From Corticium candelabrum (lineage: Eukaryota; Porifera; Homoscleromorpha; Homosclerophorida; Plakinidae), in assembly GCF_963422355.1 (NCBI RefSeq), contig NC_085090.1:1375411-1439410 (forward strand): a DNA stretch of 64,000 nucleotides, read 5' to 3'. Of the stretch, positions 14,951-26,519 are shown piece after piece. The notes beneath the pieces are model-generated. The model did not search any database. It was not told the origin of the DNA and saw only the letters and a program-made list of their open reading frames with translations. The translations under genes and the position numbers were made by a program. How positions within the stretch are numbered: the first letter of the stretch is position 1; every line of letters starts with the position of its first letter.

Positions 14951-16769
14951 TACCGTATTACCTCGCTTAAAAGAGCATGCTCTTATAGCGCAAGGTTGAG
15001 CAGACTGCCCTTATACCTTGAGGTATAAGGGCATGCCCTCTCAGGCGAAGGAAGAAGCTGTTGTGGTATCCTGGTAACAAGCATGCACACAAAGCAAATA
15101 CTGATCCACGTCTACTACCTAAAACAGCTAAGCAAGCATGCAACCGTTCTATGCATCTATTATCTAATGACTGTCTTCATATTATAAAGCTTCTTCATCC
15201 TAATTTTCATCCCTGTCTTCATCACTGCGTTCTTCCTCACTGCGCTCTTCCTCACTGCCATCTTCCTCATCTGTAATGCCTGTATGAGAGTCTTCTTCTT
15301 CTGCATTAACCTTTTCTTCCAGCACAGAGCGCAATTTACTGTGGAGTTCTTCTAGTCCATGACCTCTCAAATGAAAGAGTCCACACTCAAGGAATGAACG
15401 TGATATCATGTCTTCTGGTCCTTCATTCCAAGATTCTGATACCCATTCCGCAACAAGGCTGTAAGATGCTTGTTTTCTGTTTCCTGACTTTGTATATTCA
15501 ACTTCTCCGGATTGTAGCCGCTCAAGCCATCCGTGTTTCATTGCTTACTTGAAAGTTTTATTCCAATGGCTGTCAGCTGGTTGAAGTAGAGGAGTCATTC
15601 CTCCTGGAATCACTGCCACTGTGGTGTTGTAGTGTCGTTTAAATGAAGCAATAGTAGTCTTCCTGGTATGGCTGCTAACACTGTCATACACCAAACAAGA
15701 GGGAGGCTTCCATATTGCACCTGCACGAGCACCCCATACCTCTCTTTTCCACGTATTCATAAGCTCGCTTGTCATGGACCCACCCTTTGCCACTTGTATA
15801 ATGACATTGTTAGGAAATTTGTCTTTTGGTACATTCTTTGAGTTCTTGAAAATTATCATTGGTTTCAGTTTTCTGCCATCTTTCATTGCACAAAGAACAA
15901 CAGTATGGTGCAATTTTTTGTGGCCTGTGGTTTTAGACTTAATGGTCTTTACCCCACGAAAATCATTAGTTTTTGTGTTTGGCAAATCAAATCATAGTGG
16001 GGGTTTGTCCATGTTGGTAATGTTCTTGACATCAGTTATGTTATTCTTGTGAAGCTTGACCCGGAGAAAAGAAAAGAAATGTTCAGCTAGAAGTTTTGCA
16101 TTTGAAGGGATCTTCTGTCCTTGAGAAGTGACACATCTAAATGTAATATTATGTCTAACCGTAAACTTTTGCAGCCAGCCATTCGAAGCCTTGAAATTCT
16201 CAACATCTTCATCTGGGTACACTTCTTTGAACAGCTTTTTTGCCTGTGCTTTGATAAACTCACCATGTACGGTTATCCCATCTTTGCATATATCTGAAAG
16301 CCATTCCACTAATGCTGCTTCTAATTCTGGAAAATGACCTCTGACTTTGAGATATTTTTTGTCTTGAGACAACCTGCGACTCTTCCTGACAGAAACTTGA
16401 CGCTCCTCACGCATCGACGAGAATTCGTCCCGTTGCTGAAGATTACTTCGCGGTACGCCGCTGTCTCTTGCTGCTCTTGATAGGTTCCCTTTGTACTCAT
16501 TGTACTTTTCTATTGCAGAAACCTTTCTCTTCACCGTATACAAAATTCTAGCCTTTCTGTACTTTCAGTTTCTGTTTCAGCAACCTCCAACTCCTCCAAC
16601 ACCATGTGGTAAATTGCTAAACTGCGGAAGCGCTGACGTTTTGAGGTCCGGGTGTTCGAGGCTACCTCACTTATACGGGCATGCCCTTACAGTTGTAGAG
16701 TGTCGTGAACACAATTTCTGCTCAACCTCACCTATAAGAGTATGCCCTTCTAAGCGAGGTAATACGGTG
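14951..16769 (-). mobile_element. Tigger/pogo-type DNA transposon
   Basis: The element is bounded by ~47-bp inverted repeats at 14951-15000 and 16721-16769. Their tips are TACCGTATTACCTCGCTTA and its inverted counterpart with a C for the first T. TA flanks both sides (14949-14950, 16770-16771), within TA-rich target DNA. The minus-strand transposase is nearly whole but split over three frames (see separate entry). Extra internal GGGCATGCCC-type hairpins near both ends may be transposase-binding sites. Confidence 0.88.
15200..16543 (-). pseudogene. Tigger-like transposase (CENP-B HTH + DDE), three frames
   Basis: Three consecutive minus-strand frames cover one transposase. Frame 15992-16543 begins MYTVKRKVSAIEKYNEYKGN and carries the psq-type HTH (NLSRAARDSGVPRSNLQQ) and the CENPB-type HTH with the GITVHGEFIKAQAKKLF block, ending at the start of the DDE fold (NMDKPPL). 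Frame 15545-15985 holds the DDE core (KTTGHKKLHHTVVLCAMKDG, then LVYDSVSSHT and IPGGMTPLLQPAD). Frame 15200-15541 is the C-terminus with an acidic Glu/Asp-rich tail. The breaks are single changes: a stop just after DKPPL and one near 15543. Expected second-catalytic-D context (VxDS) is present. Recently inactive, non-host gene. Confidence 0.85.
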
Positions 16770-17189
16770 TATATATAGACCCCGGATATAGTACGACAAA
16801 CAGCTGATCTTGTTGTGCTCATATCTTCTGTCTATTCTCGCAATTGCATGGAACGATAAGTCATCTGGGCATTCTGAGACGTGACAATGGGCACCTACTT
16901 GAAAGTGTATCGCTCTTGGATTAGTGGCTTTGCGTCAGTCATAAGCTGCGTTGTCCATGCTCTCCCAGCAAAATTGTGTTTCATTCAGAAGAAGAGTAGG
17001 AGGAACTTTAGGATGACGAGAAACTCTGTTTACGTTGATTTCAATTCAGTCGGAGTGGGTATGTGTTGGTTTCTAGTTCTTGCTTGGATTGCCATTTTGA
17101 TTCTACGTTGCGGTGAAATGCTAATCCGGGTCGTGCCGATAAATGGGTGACATCACTATCAGACAGCAATGCTACGGATACATCTACAA

Positions 17190-18800
17190 CCGCTTCAGTT
17201 GCTTCCACAGAAGAGATCTTCACTGTCTGTTCTGTTTGTGATTATAGATCTCATAATCAACAGGCTCTTTGGCAGCATATCAATGCTAAAGATATTTCTC
17301 GTCAGACATTTCCCAAAATTGACTTTTTCACCTCACACAGGCGTCATATTTGTTGTATTTACGGCTTTGCATACAACAAAATGTGGAAAACTTGTTGCAG
17401 ATCAACCGGTACGGGTCAATCTTGTTGCTGTGAGAGTTTGGAGGATCCGCATTTGTCTTCTTGGTTACAGAACCCTTATGCAACATCTGAAAGTGTGGAT
17501 CTGAATTGTACTAATGAAACGTACTATTCCGCGAGTAATCTTGTCTGACAATGATCTAGCCTGGAAAGGTATGCAGGCTGCTTCAGATTTTCTTTCGGGT
17601 TCAACTGTTATTGATGAAAATGGCGTTTTTGAAGCTGTCATGGACGAAATTGTCAGTCTTCCGGTACAAAAAAACGTTGCGTTGTCAGCTCTTTGATATC
17701 CTCTCGACTAAGGAGATGGCAGTCTGATGATCTTGTTTCTTTATGGGTGGAAGCCAGAGCTGATGCAAATGCAAACCCTTCCCTGTCATGTCCAGACCAA
17801 ATACAAGATTGCAGTCAAAGAAATGCACGGAAAGCTCTCAGTCATGCTCGGGAGGGCAAGTTTGGGTCTGCCATTTGTATTCTTGGATCAAATGGTTGCG
17901 CTGCACATGATGACACTTCTACACTAGAAGATCTTCATTGTCGTCATCCCTCCCATGATCTACCTCCTTGGTCAGACAATCTTCCTCCACCACTAGTTGT
18001 CCATACCGCTGCTGTGTTAGCCGGTCTTAAGTCATTTCCAAAAGGTACTTCTCCTGGTAGTTCAAAATTACGTGTGCAACACTTTCTCAATGCTATTACT
18101 GGCACCATCTCTCCATTTGCTGGGGCTTGCCTAGACCAATTGACTTACCTTATGAACAAGATGCTGTCAGGAAAACTTGACAGGAGAATTTCTCCATGGC
18201 TTTGTGGAGCTCCCCTTACTGCTTCAAGGAAGAAGTCTAGTGGTTTCAGACCAATTGCAGTAGAGGACGTATTACACCAATTAGCGAGCAAATTATGCTG
18301 TTCTGCTATCCGCCCCTCTCTGCCTGACTTTTCTTCCCTATGGCCAGGTAGGTGTTGGAATCAAAGGCGGCCTGGAGGCAGCAGTTCATGGTGTACGGAA
18401 AATTCTTGAAGACTGTGGCCATGACAAGGAGCTATGCTGTGTAAAAGTGGATATGAAGAATGCTTTCAATGAGTGTCACAGAGTGTCCTTTTTACAACGA
18501 GTTCAGAAAGACTTTCCTGAAGTACCCGCTTGGGTTCAGTGGTGTTATCATTGTGCTGGAGAGCTTAGATTTGGACAGCATCATATTGCTTCCACTGCAA
18601 GTGTTCAACAGGGCGATCTTCTGGGACCTTTCTTGTTTTCCTTGGTGTTTGCAAATCTACTTGACAATATTGGTGATGTTCCAGGTATAATCACACAGCT
18701 TTGGTACCTGGATGATGGGACATTTGTTGATTCAAGACACGCTGCCTCTACCTTTTTGAATTCTTTGGATCAAAATGGTCCCGCCTTTGGAATTCACCTC
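17190..18800 (+). mobile_element. Non-LTR retrotransposon with N-terminal zinc finger and RT, cut by the gap
   Basis: A C2H2-type finger (CSVCDYRSHNQQALWQHIN) begins near 17213, followed by a second Cys/His cluster. The region 17693-18409 is the pre-RT and RT start (GTSPGSSKLRVQHF, then SGFRPIAVEDVL). After a frameshift near 18350 the RT continues (CVKVDMKNAFNECHR, VQQGDLLGPFLF, and the catalytic WYLDDG near 18700) and runs into 200 N. Finger-first architecture fits RLE-type elements (R2/NeSL-like). Several frameshifts show it is dead. The fragment at 312-1098 could be the missing C-terminal part of the same family. Confidence 0.82.
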
Positions 18801-19000
18801 NNNNNNNNNNNNNNNNNNNNNNNNNNNNNNNNNNNNNNNNNNNNNNNNNNNNNNNNNNNNNNNNNNNNNNNNNNNNNNNNNNNNNNNNNNNNNNNNNNNN
18901 NNNNNNNNNNNNNNNNNNNNNNNNNNNNNNNNNNNNNNNNNNNNNNNNNNNNNNNNNNNNNNNNNNNNNNNNNNNNNNNNNNNNNNNNNNNNNNNNNNNN
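18801..19000. other. Assembly gap (200 N)
   Basis: Exactly 200 undetermined bases inside a retrotransposon. The round number suggests a scaffold gap of arbitrary size. Confidence 1.
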
Positions 19001-19116
19001 CCTTCTCTATAAATCTTTACAAATTATGTATTTCTGTCGTCTTTGGACCAGTAGTGCACTTGTTTGACATTTGTCTTTCATGTATGTTTTTTGTTTGTCC
19101 CATATGAAACATTTAG

Positions 19117-19117
<1 letters not shown>

Positions 19118-19182
<65 letters not shown>

Positions 19183-19195
19183 GTATATGTATATA

Positions 19196-19196
<1 letters not shown>
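19118..19196. repeat. (TA)n / TATG microsatellite
   Basis: TA run grading into 'tatatg' units. It probably expanded from the tail of the adjacent minus-strand SINE. Confidence 0.9.
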
Positions 19197-20631
<1,435 letters not shown>

Positions 20632-20879
20632 TCTATTGAGAATATGTGTAACAGTAGAGGGTTAGCTAAGGTTCCCGGATATCCCGGGTAGTCTTTGGGG
20701 TTCGTTCTAGAATGTTCTAGATGTTGCGTTGTATATTTAGTACAAGCTCCAATGCCTGGCTTCGCGGGGGGGGAGGGGGGACAACACATGCCAGGTGCTT
20801 CTCCTTTCCACTTCATAGCGCCGCAGTTGACACACACGTTTGTCATAGAGCCAATACAACACGGAAGTGGAGGAGAGAC

Positions 20880-20918
20880 AGGTCGCCTTTATTTATAGGT
20901 AGAGATTATAGCATTAAT

Positions 20919-20951
<33 letters not shown>

Positions 20952-20990
20952 GTCGCCTTTATAGGTAGAGATTATAGCAGAAAGTATCTA
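20880..20990. repeat. Direct duplication flanking an (ACAG)n tract
   Basis: CAGGTCGCCTTTAT...AGGTAGAGATTATAGCA occurs at 20879-20913 and again at 20950-20980, on either side of a GACA/CAGA run. It looks like a local duplication or a very short insertion with ACAG tail. Confidence 0.7.
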
Positions 20991-21195
20991 AAAATGCGTT
21001 TGATGGTTGGAAAGGCAGAGGGGGTGAACCCAGGTCACGTACAGTTTGTATAGAGAACCGTTTACTGTCACTAATTAGCCGTGGTGTAAGTGCTTTTACC
21101 ATTTAGTAGCAGCCAGACAGAATTCTCATTCATAGTTATATCCCGTTCAATTGCCGTTTCTAAAATCCCGTTGATTGGATTAGCGATTGGTTGAA

Positions 21196-21652
21196 GCCAT
21201 TTCGACTTGGATGTTGCTGTCGTTGCGAGGAACAGGTGTATCGAACTTGGCATCTAGTCGACACGTGTCCAGTTTCAAAAAATCCCGTTGATTGGATTAT
21301 TGATCCCGTTGAAGCCATTTCGACAGTCCCGTTGCGGAGAACAGATGTATCGAACCTGGCATCTATAATTTCGACTTACCCGGATAATCCGTTCCCCGTA
21401 TACAACGTATGCCGACTCTCGCCATTCCGACAGTCCCGCTGAACGTCGTCTCTTCGAAGACGTTGCTGGCGTTTCGGGGAACAGGTGCATTAAACACAGC
21501 AGCTCATCGACGGTCGTATCTAACGAAGTCACGACACGTACCGACTTTCGTCATTTCGACAGTCCCGCTGAACGTCGTCTCTTCGAAGACGCTGCTGGCG
21601 TTTCGGGGAACAGGTTCATCAAACACGGCAGCTCTTCGACGGTCGTAGACTG
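21196..21652. repeat. Four ~105-128-bp tandem repeats
   Basis: Units begin with CATTTCGACAGTCCCG or a close variant at about 21196, 21314, 21420 and 21548. The last two are nearly identical (GAACGTCGTCTCTTCGAAGACG, CTGGCGTTTCGGGGAACAGG). Local GC content is clearly higher than the surroundings. A plus-strand frame through the last two units is open but looks incidental. Confidence 0.7.
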
Positions 21653-21676
21653 GCAAACGACTGTGGGCGTATTTTT

Positions 21677-22018
21677 TCAAGACCCGGATATCAGCAAAAA
21701 TATCTTTTGTTTGCCAGCGTCGCCCGCAATAAACGACACGCTCAGCGCGTACCGTCCGACGTCGGGAACGGGCAGTCTAAATTCGGTGGAGATACGATGC
21801 GCCGTTCCGGAGATACTCGCGCGCGAGCGAAAGCGAGCTTGATCGGCGGGAAATGGCGTCGTCGTGGGAGAAGTTAGGAAGACGATCACGGTCTCACTTT
21901 CGAGATTAATGAATTCGGCGTGCGCGAGCCAAATTCGGCCGAGATCGGACTCGCCGTCTTTGAGAAACGCTCGTACGGACGGACACACAGACAGACAGAC
22001 AGATAGCAAAGAAGTCAT
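21677..22018 (-). other. Unassigned GC-rich minus-strand ORF
   Basis: The 113-codon frame contains ESDLGRIWLAHAEFINLES, then FRLPVPDVGRYALSVSFIAGDAG, ending SGS-stop. The spacing of beta-strand-like segments and 'VPDVGRY.LSVSFIAGDA' faintly resembles the C-terminal beta-sandwich of Sec63-domain helicases. That is weak, and (ACAG)n overlaps the apparent N-terminus. It could be a gene fragment carried by a repeat. Confidence 0.25.
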
Positions 22019-22279
22019 CAGATGAAGTCGGAAGACTAAATTCAGCGGAGTTTATCGACTTCTGGAGCAAACGCTTTTCGGTGCAACTCCAAAAGTGCAA
22101 TGCGAGCGTCATCTCTAAGAAGTCATCTTCATTGACTGGAGTCAACAGAAGTGACTTTTATGCCACTCAGTTCTTTAGCCACTAGCTGACACTGAGCTAG
22201 GGCTTTGCACGTAATTAGCTGCTTTTAGAGTTTCTAGAGTTTTTAGAGCTATTAGTTCCTTCAAGTTTTGTTTTGAATT

Positions 22280-22575
22280 TAGTTTAGTTCATGAACATTG
22301 ATAGTAGTTGGATAGCATATATAGTTATTTGCATTGCGGAAATGTATCATAGATAAAATGTTCAAATAAATGTGTTGACAGACAGACTGACAGACAGATT
22401 CATTTCTTCTGACTTGCGTATCTTGTACGTACCTAGCTCTAGAGTCTAGCCTCTCGTATGTAGTTTGCAAGTTTTATGTTGTTACTAGGGTTGGACTTTA
22501 GTTACAGTTATGTACTTTGCAGTGATGTATAGTAGTTCCATGTTTGAAATATATGTATTGACAGACAGACATCTC
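22280..22575 (+). repeat. Two related repeat tails ending in (ACAG)n
   Basis: Segments ending at 22398 and 22570 share TTCAAATAAATGTGTTGACAGACAGA / TTGAAATATATGTATTGACAGACAGA and similar sequence before it (TATGTACTTTGCAGTGATGTAT type). Short ACAG tails after a common 3' end are typical of RTE-like LINEs and their SINEs. Confidence 0.5.
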
Positions 22576-22597
22576 TCCTTCATATATATAGATATTC

Positions 22598-22860
22598 AGG
22601 TCACGTGGGCATGTGAGTGTAATTAGCTTCGCGACCGTTTCTCATCTGTCCTAGCCGGCAAGAATTAGTGCGAAATGTCTTGACGAATCCAGTGTTCTAA
22701 GCTTTAGAAAAGAAGACATTTTGTTAGGTTTTTTGTGTCAGCTCCTTCGTGGACAACACGAAGTTGTCACAGGCACGTAGTACACGTCTGCGATTCCGTT
22801 ATGTCGCCACGTTGTTCCTGCATTTGTAGCAGCGTCTACCATACAACACATCAGACACAT
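22598..22860 (+). repeat. Dispersed repeat, copy 2
   Basis: Matches the minus strand of 5330-5645 (see that entry), beginning GTCACGTGGGCA. No ORF is common to both copies. Confidence 0.6.
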
Positions 22861-23488
22861 TGTCTTGTATACTACCTCACGTGCCAAAGTCACGTGCAAC
22901 ATGCCACATATACCCACTTCCGGGCATTTCTCTGTTGGTTGATTGCAATGGCCAATGGAACGGAACGTCAATTCAGAGAAAGGGAGGGAATATGAACAAT
23001 GGTATGATGGAAGAAGGGAGATGGTCATGCCTATGGAACAGTCTAATCTTAATTTTGGCTACATGAAAGTGATCATGCAAACAGGTCTCAGTTGTTCAAG
23101 AGAGGATCACAGTTGGTTGTCATAGGTTTCTGCCAAATTGTATATATCCGAAATCTTAATTTTACAATTAATGTGGAATCTAGAGTTGTGGGTTTGGAAT
23201 CATAGAATGGTGTAGAGAAGATGCAAATAGAGCATAATTAATTATGCCATTGGTGTACTTGGAAGGCAAAGAGAATATAACTCATCTGCATAACAGAGAT
23301 CTAGCTGTATGCTAAGGAAAGTGGACTGTCTCTATCGAAGGCCAATGTAGTAAGTACTGTTGTGTATCAGTGGGAGATTTTGCACTGAGAGTCTTGATGA
23401 CAAAAAACTGAAACAAAGAATGGCAGATCACGAAATCAAAGCTATTGCATGATAGAGAATCTCATTTTGATTATGGTACAAGTAACAA

Positions 23489-23959
23489 ACAGTTTTACCT
23501 GTAGTGATGAAGGGAATAGCTGACTCTGCAGGCACTGAGAGTGTTCGTCATATTATGAAGCTTATGCTGCTTCGAGCTACTCCAGCTGTATTTGTTTGTA
23601 AGACATTTCATCACTGAAACGAATTTTTTAAGTACGTAGTGATGTTGAAAACAATCCAGCAGATTAAGTGAAAATATATTTAAATTGATTTTTGTATGGT
23701 TTGTAGAGTTCAGTCAGTGGAGAGTCGACTGTTTGATTGCTCTGCTGCTATGCAACTGGTGTGATTTGGCTGGATATCTCAATGTGAGCAGAGATGATGT
23801 CAAGATGATACAACTGGAGGTTCATACGAAAAGAGAACAAGAATATATGATATGGCATGCTATGCAAATGGCAGTCCAAGTTAAGGGACAATGCAACTAA
23901 AGAGAGTATAAAAACTAAACTAAACCATACGGAAGAGAAGATGACAGAAGCCACGAGAG
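23489..23959 (+). pseudogene. Decayed death-domain exons
   Basis: An exon-like block starts after 'tttacctgtag' at ~23505 (MKGIADSAGTESVRHIMKLM) and ends at a GTAAGA donor at ~23609. A second block, 23706-23959, reads NWCDLAGYLNVSRDDVKMIQLE...TKREQEYMIW. This is the W-x2-LA-x-LG/LN-vs...-I pattern of a death domain. After a frameshift near 23860 the last helix continues in another frame (MLCKWQSKLRDNATKESI) and meets a GTAAGA donor. Frames clash at the junction between the blocks, so the copy appears broken, unless assembly errors explain the shifts. Death domains act in apoptosis and innate signalling complexes. Confidence 0.45.
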
Positions 23960-24249
23960 TAAGAGATCAGTGTTGTAAATGCATGTCACTGCTTTATATT
24001 TGTCTTTTCTCTGGGCGCTTTACAATGTCCATAGTTGTTCTAGGCGAAAATGTCTGTTTTGCCATCTTTGCTAGATTCGTAGACAGGCTGTAGTTGTGCT
24101 TCATTAATTTACTTAGTATTGCTGATCCTAAGTTTTTGTGTTGCTGGAGTGTGGCAATTAACACTGACATGCAAGTTACAAAAATGGAAATCATAGAAAG
24201 ACTAGATTCCAACATTGTATTGTGCAGATACCTTCTGTATTAGGTATAG

Positions 24250-25912
24250 GTTTTCTCAATGAGCTATTGAAAGAAAATAGTTTTTATGGTTGCAAGAATG
24301 AGTTGACAATTTTGGCCAACGTAATGTAGGGAGAAAAGAATTTTGATATTATTGCACATTAATAATCAACTGATTGTTTGAAGCACTGTATTTGATCAGG
24401 CCTGTTGGAGCCAATGGGGCTGCTGGGGCTATGGTCCCACCACTTTTGAAAAAATGTATTTTAAAAAGGTGTTAATTGATTTGCAGTAACTTCCGTTTTG
24501 GGTACAGTCAATTATATTATCAATCACATATTTTTGATGTAAATTAATCAGCGTATCCTAGCAATATAACATTACCGTATAACCTATATAGAAGAACGTT
24601 TAGGAATCCGGGAGTAGATCAACCACTATTGCAAAGTAAGCGTGGAACGCCTTTATAGCGTGCGCTAGATCTCACCACTTCAAAGTTTCTTCCGATGGGC
24701 CTGTTTAGCCTAATAGGTAATGAAAGGAACGGACAGAGTGAGCAAATTCGGGAATTTTCGTAGAAACATATTTGCCTGTCTAATTGCTGGAGTGCTGTAT
24801 TTCAGAAATAGGGGTAACTGCAGTACTTTCTGTAACTTATTGGAAACTAAGTCACATTTACTGCAAGGCCCTTATGGCAGATGTAAGGGGTGTGTGTAGG
24901 TGTCAGAACCGCTACCACCAGACACCTACTATTATCAGATCTGTTCTTTGAGATAATATTGTCTTCTGCATGTACCTCTAATGCTTGGCAGAGAGTCTCA
25001 CATGCAGGCGAGGATCCACTTGAAGCTCAGAGCGATATAGATTCACATTCCTAATTAATGCCTTATAATACATGTCCCTATACAAAACTTGTCAGAACTA
25101 GGGACGAATCTATAAAGGAGTTTGCAGGATTCAGCGGAACGGGGATCAACCGGCCTTCAGTAACGGTAAAAACTAAGAATCTGACAAGTTTGCACAATGA
25201 CCGACCCCCTAGGATGGATTTACGTTATGGAACACAGAACAATCATCACATGGAGTTGTGATTAACACATGAACAGGATTCAGGAGTTAGTTAAGGAGAT
25301 ACATTTTAGGCAAAACGAGAGATCATCTGCACCATGATATCATCAGTACTGTAGAATCTTGGAATGCATGTAAATGGCTAGGCAGCAAGCAGTGTGCATG
25401 TTGTTGAATTCTCATGGATTTTCTTTCTTCCGTCTAATTGACTTTGTGAATATGAAACAGAGCCTAGAAACAAGAATGTGAGCTAAAAACGAAATGTTTA
25501 CTCATTTTTAACGCAAAATTAGACCACCGCCATGTTAGTCGATGTGTTTACATTCAGTATAGCTTGCTTGATTATTAGCCCGGGGGAGGGGGGTTCATAA
25601 GTCACCAGTCCCTACTTTGGCGAAGATTCTGAAGATTTTGAAACCTCTTAGTCCTTAATTAGTGCTAATTGGCTGACTTTTTCCTAAATTTGCACCTGTA
25701 GATATGCTAATATTCTCAACTTGTAATTGCTCATGCCTGTGGACCACGTGTTGAAGGTCTTGTGATGATCACATAGAAGATTAGGTTTCTGTATTTTAGG
25801 TAGTGGCGGTACTACTAGTAGTGTAGCAGCAGGCATGCTGTCTATATCACTTGGTAGTTCGCGTATGCTGAAGGTGCATTCTAATTAAGTTAAACCAAGA
25901 CGTACTATGTAG
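24250..25912. other. No gene recognised
   Basis: I see no exon, RNA gene or complete mobile element here. GGGGCTGCTGGGGCTATGG near 24420 resembles a degenerate hAT-type end. Confidence 0.4.
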
Positions 25913-26047
25913 TGGACTAAGACTTCCTCAAGATTAGTTATACTACTTCTTAAGGATACGGATTTGTCTACTGTGCATGCAGCGCATTACGGCTTGACGA
26001 AACTGCTTGCGTCCTACTATTTTGACAACTTTATCTATACTGTAAAT
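25913..26047 (+). CDS. Single exon-like block with one ankyrin-type repeat
   Basis: This 45-codon block is bounded by a TAG acceptor (cgtactatgtag) and a strong GTAAGT donor; both borders are phase 0. It reads SSRLVILLLKDTDLSTVHAA then HYGLTKLLASYYF. The pattern is the second half of one ankyrin repeat and the first half of the next (LV-LLL, T-x-HAA-x-YG-x-x-LL). No neighbouring ankyrin exons were found. It may belong with the death-domain fragment 2 kb upstream, since ANK-death combinations are known in animals (inference). Could be a relic. Confidence 0.35.
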
Positions 26048-26519
26048 GTAAGTGCGTTCAGACCGCAAAGCGTCTCTATATATACTCTAGTGAACAAAAA
26101 CACACGGTACTATCACGCGGTTCTCTAGAGAACACAGTCACAGAGGTTATAGTTAATTCCTTTCTCGTCATTCTGTCCAATACAGTAAAGTCAGCAAATT
26201 ATATCACATAATACAAAATATTACAAATTCAGAAAAAACTACGGCTTCGACAGCCGATCGCCAATTACACGATTTTGTTAACACCCAATTTAATTAGGGT
26301 TTGTTATCGTCAGCTGTCATCATCACACACCATCCTCGTTTTACGCAATCTATAACCTACAAGTTAGCTAAAAAAAAAGTAGACGTCTTGTAGTTGTCTT
26401 TACGAAGTCGACTTGATTTCGCATGTTCCGTGTCTACATAAACAGCAATTCAACAAAAGACAGTTACACATTACTTTTTATAGTCTCGCAAAGGGAAGCG
26501 GTTTGGCTCCGCGAGACCG

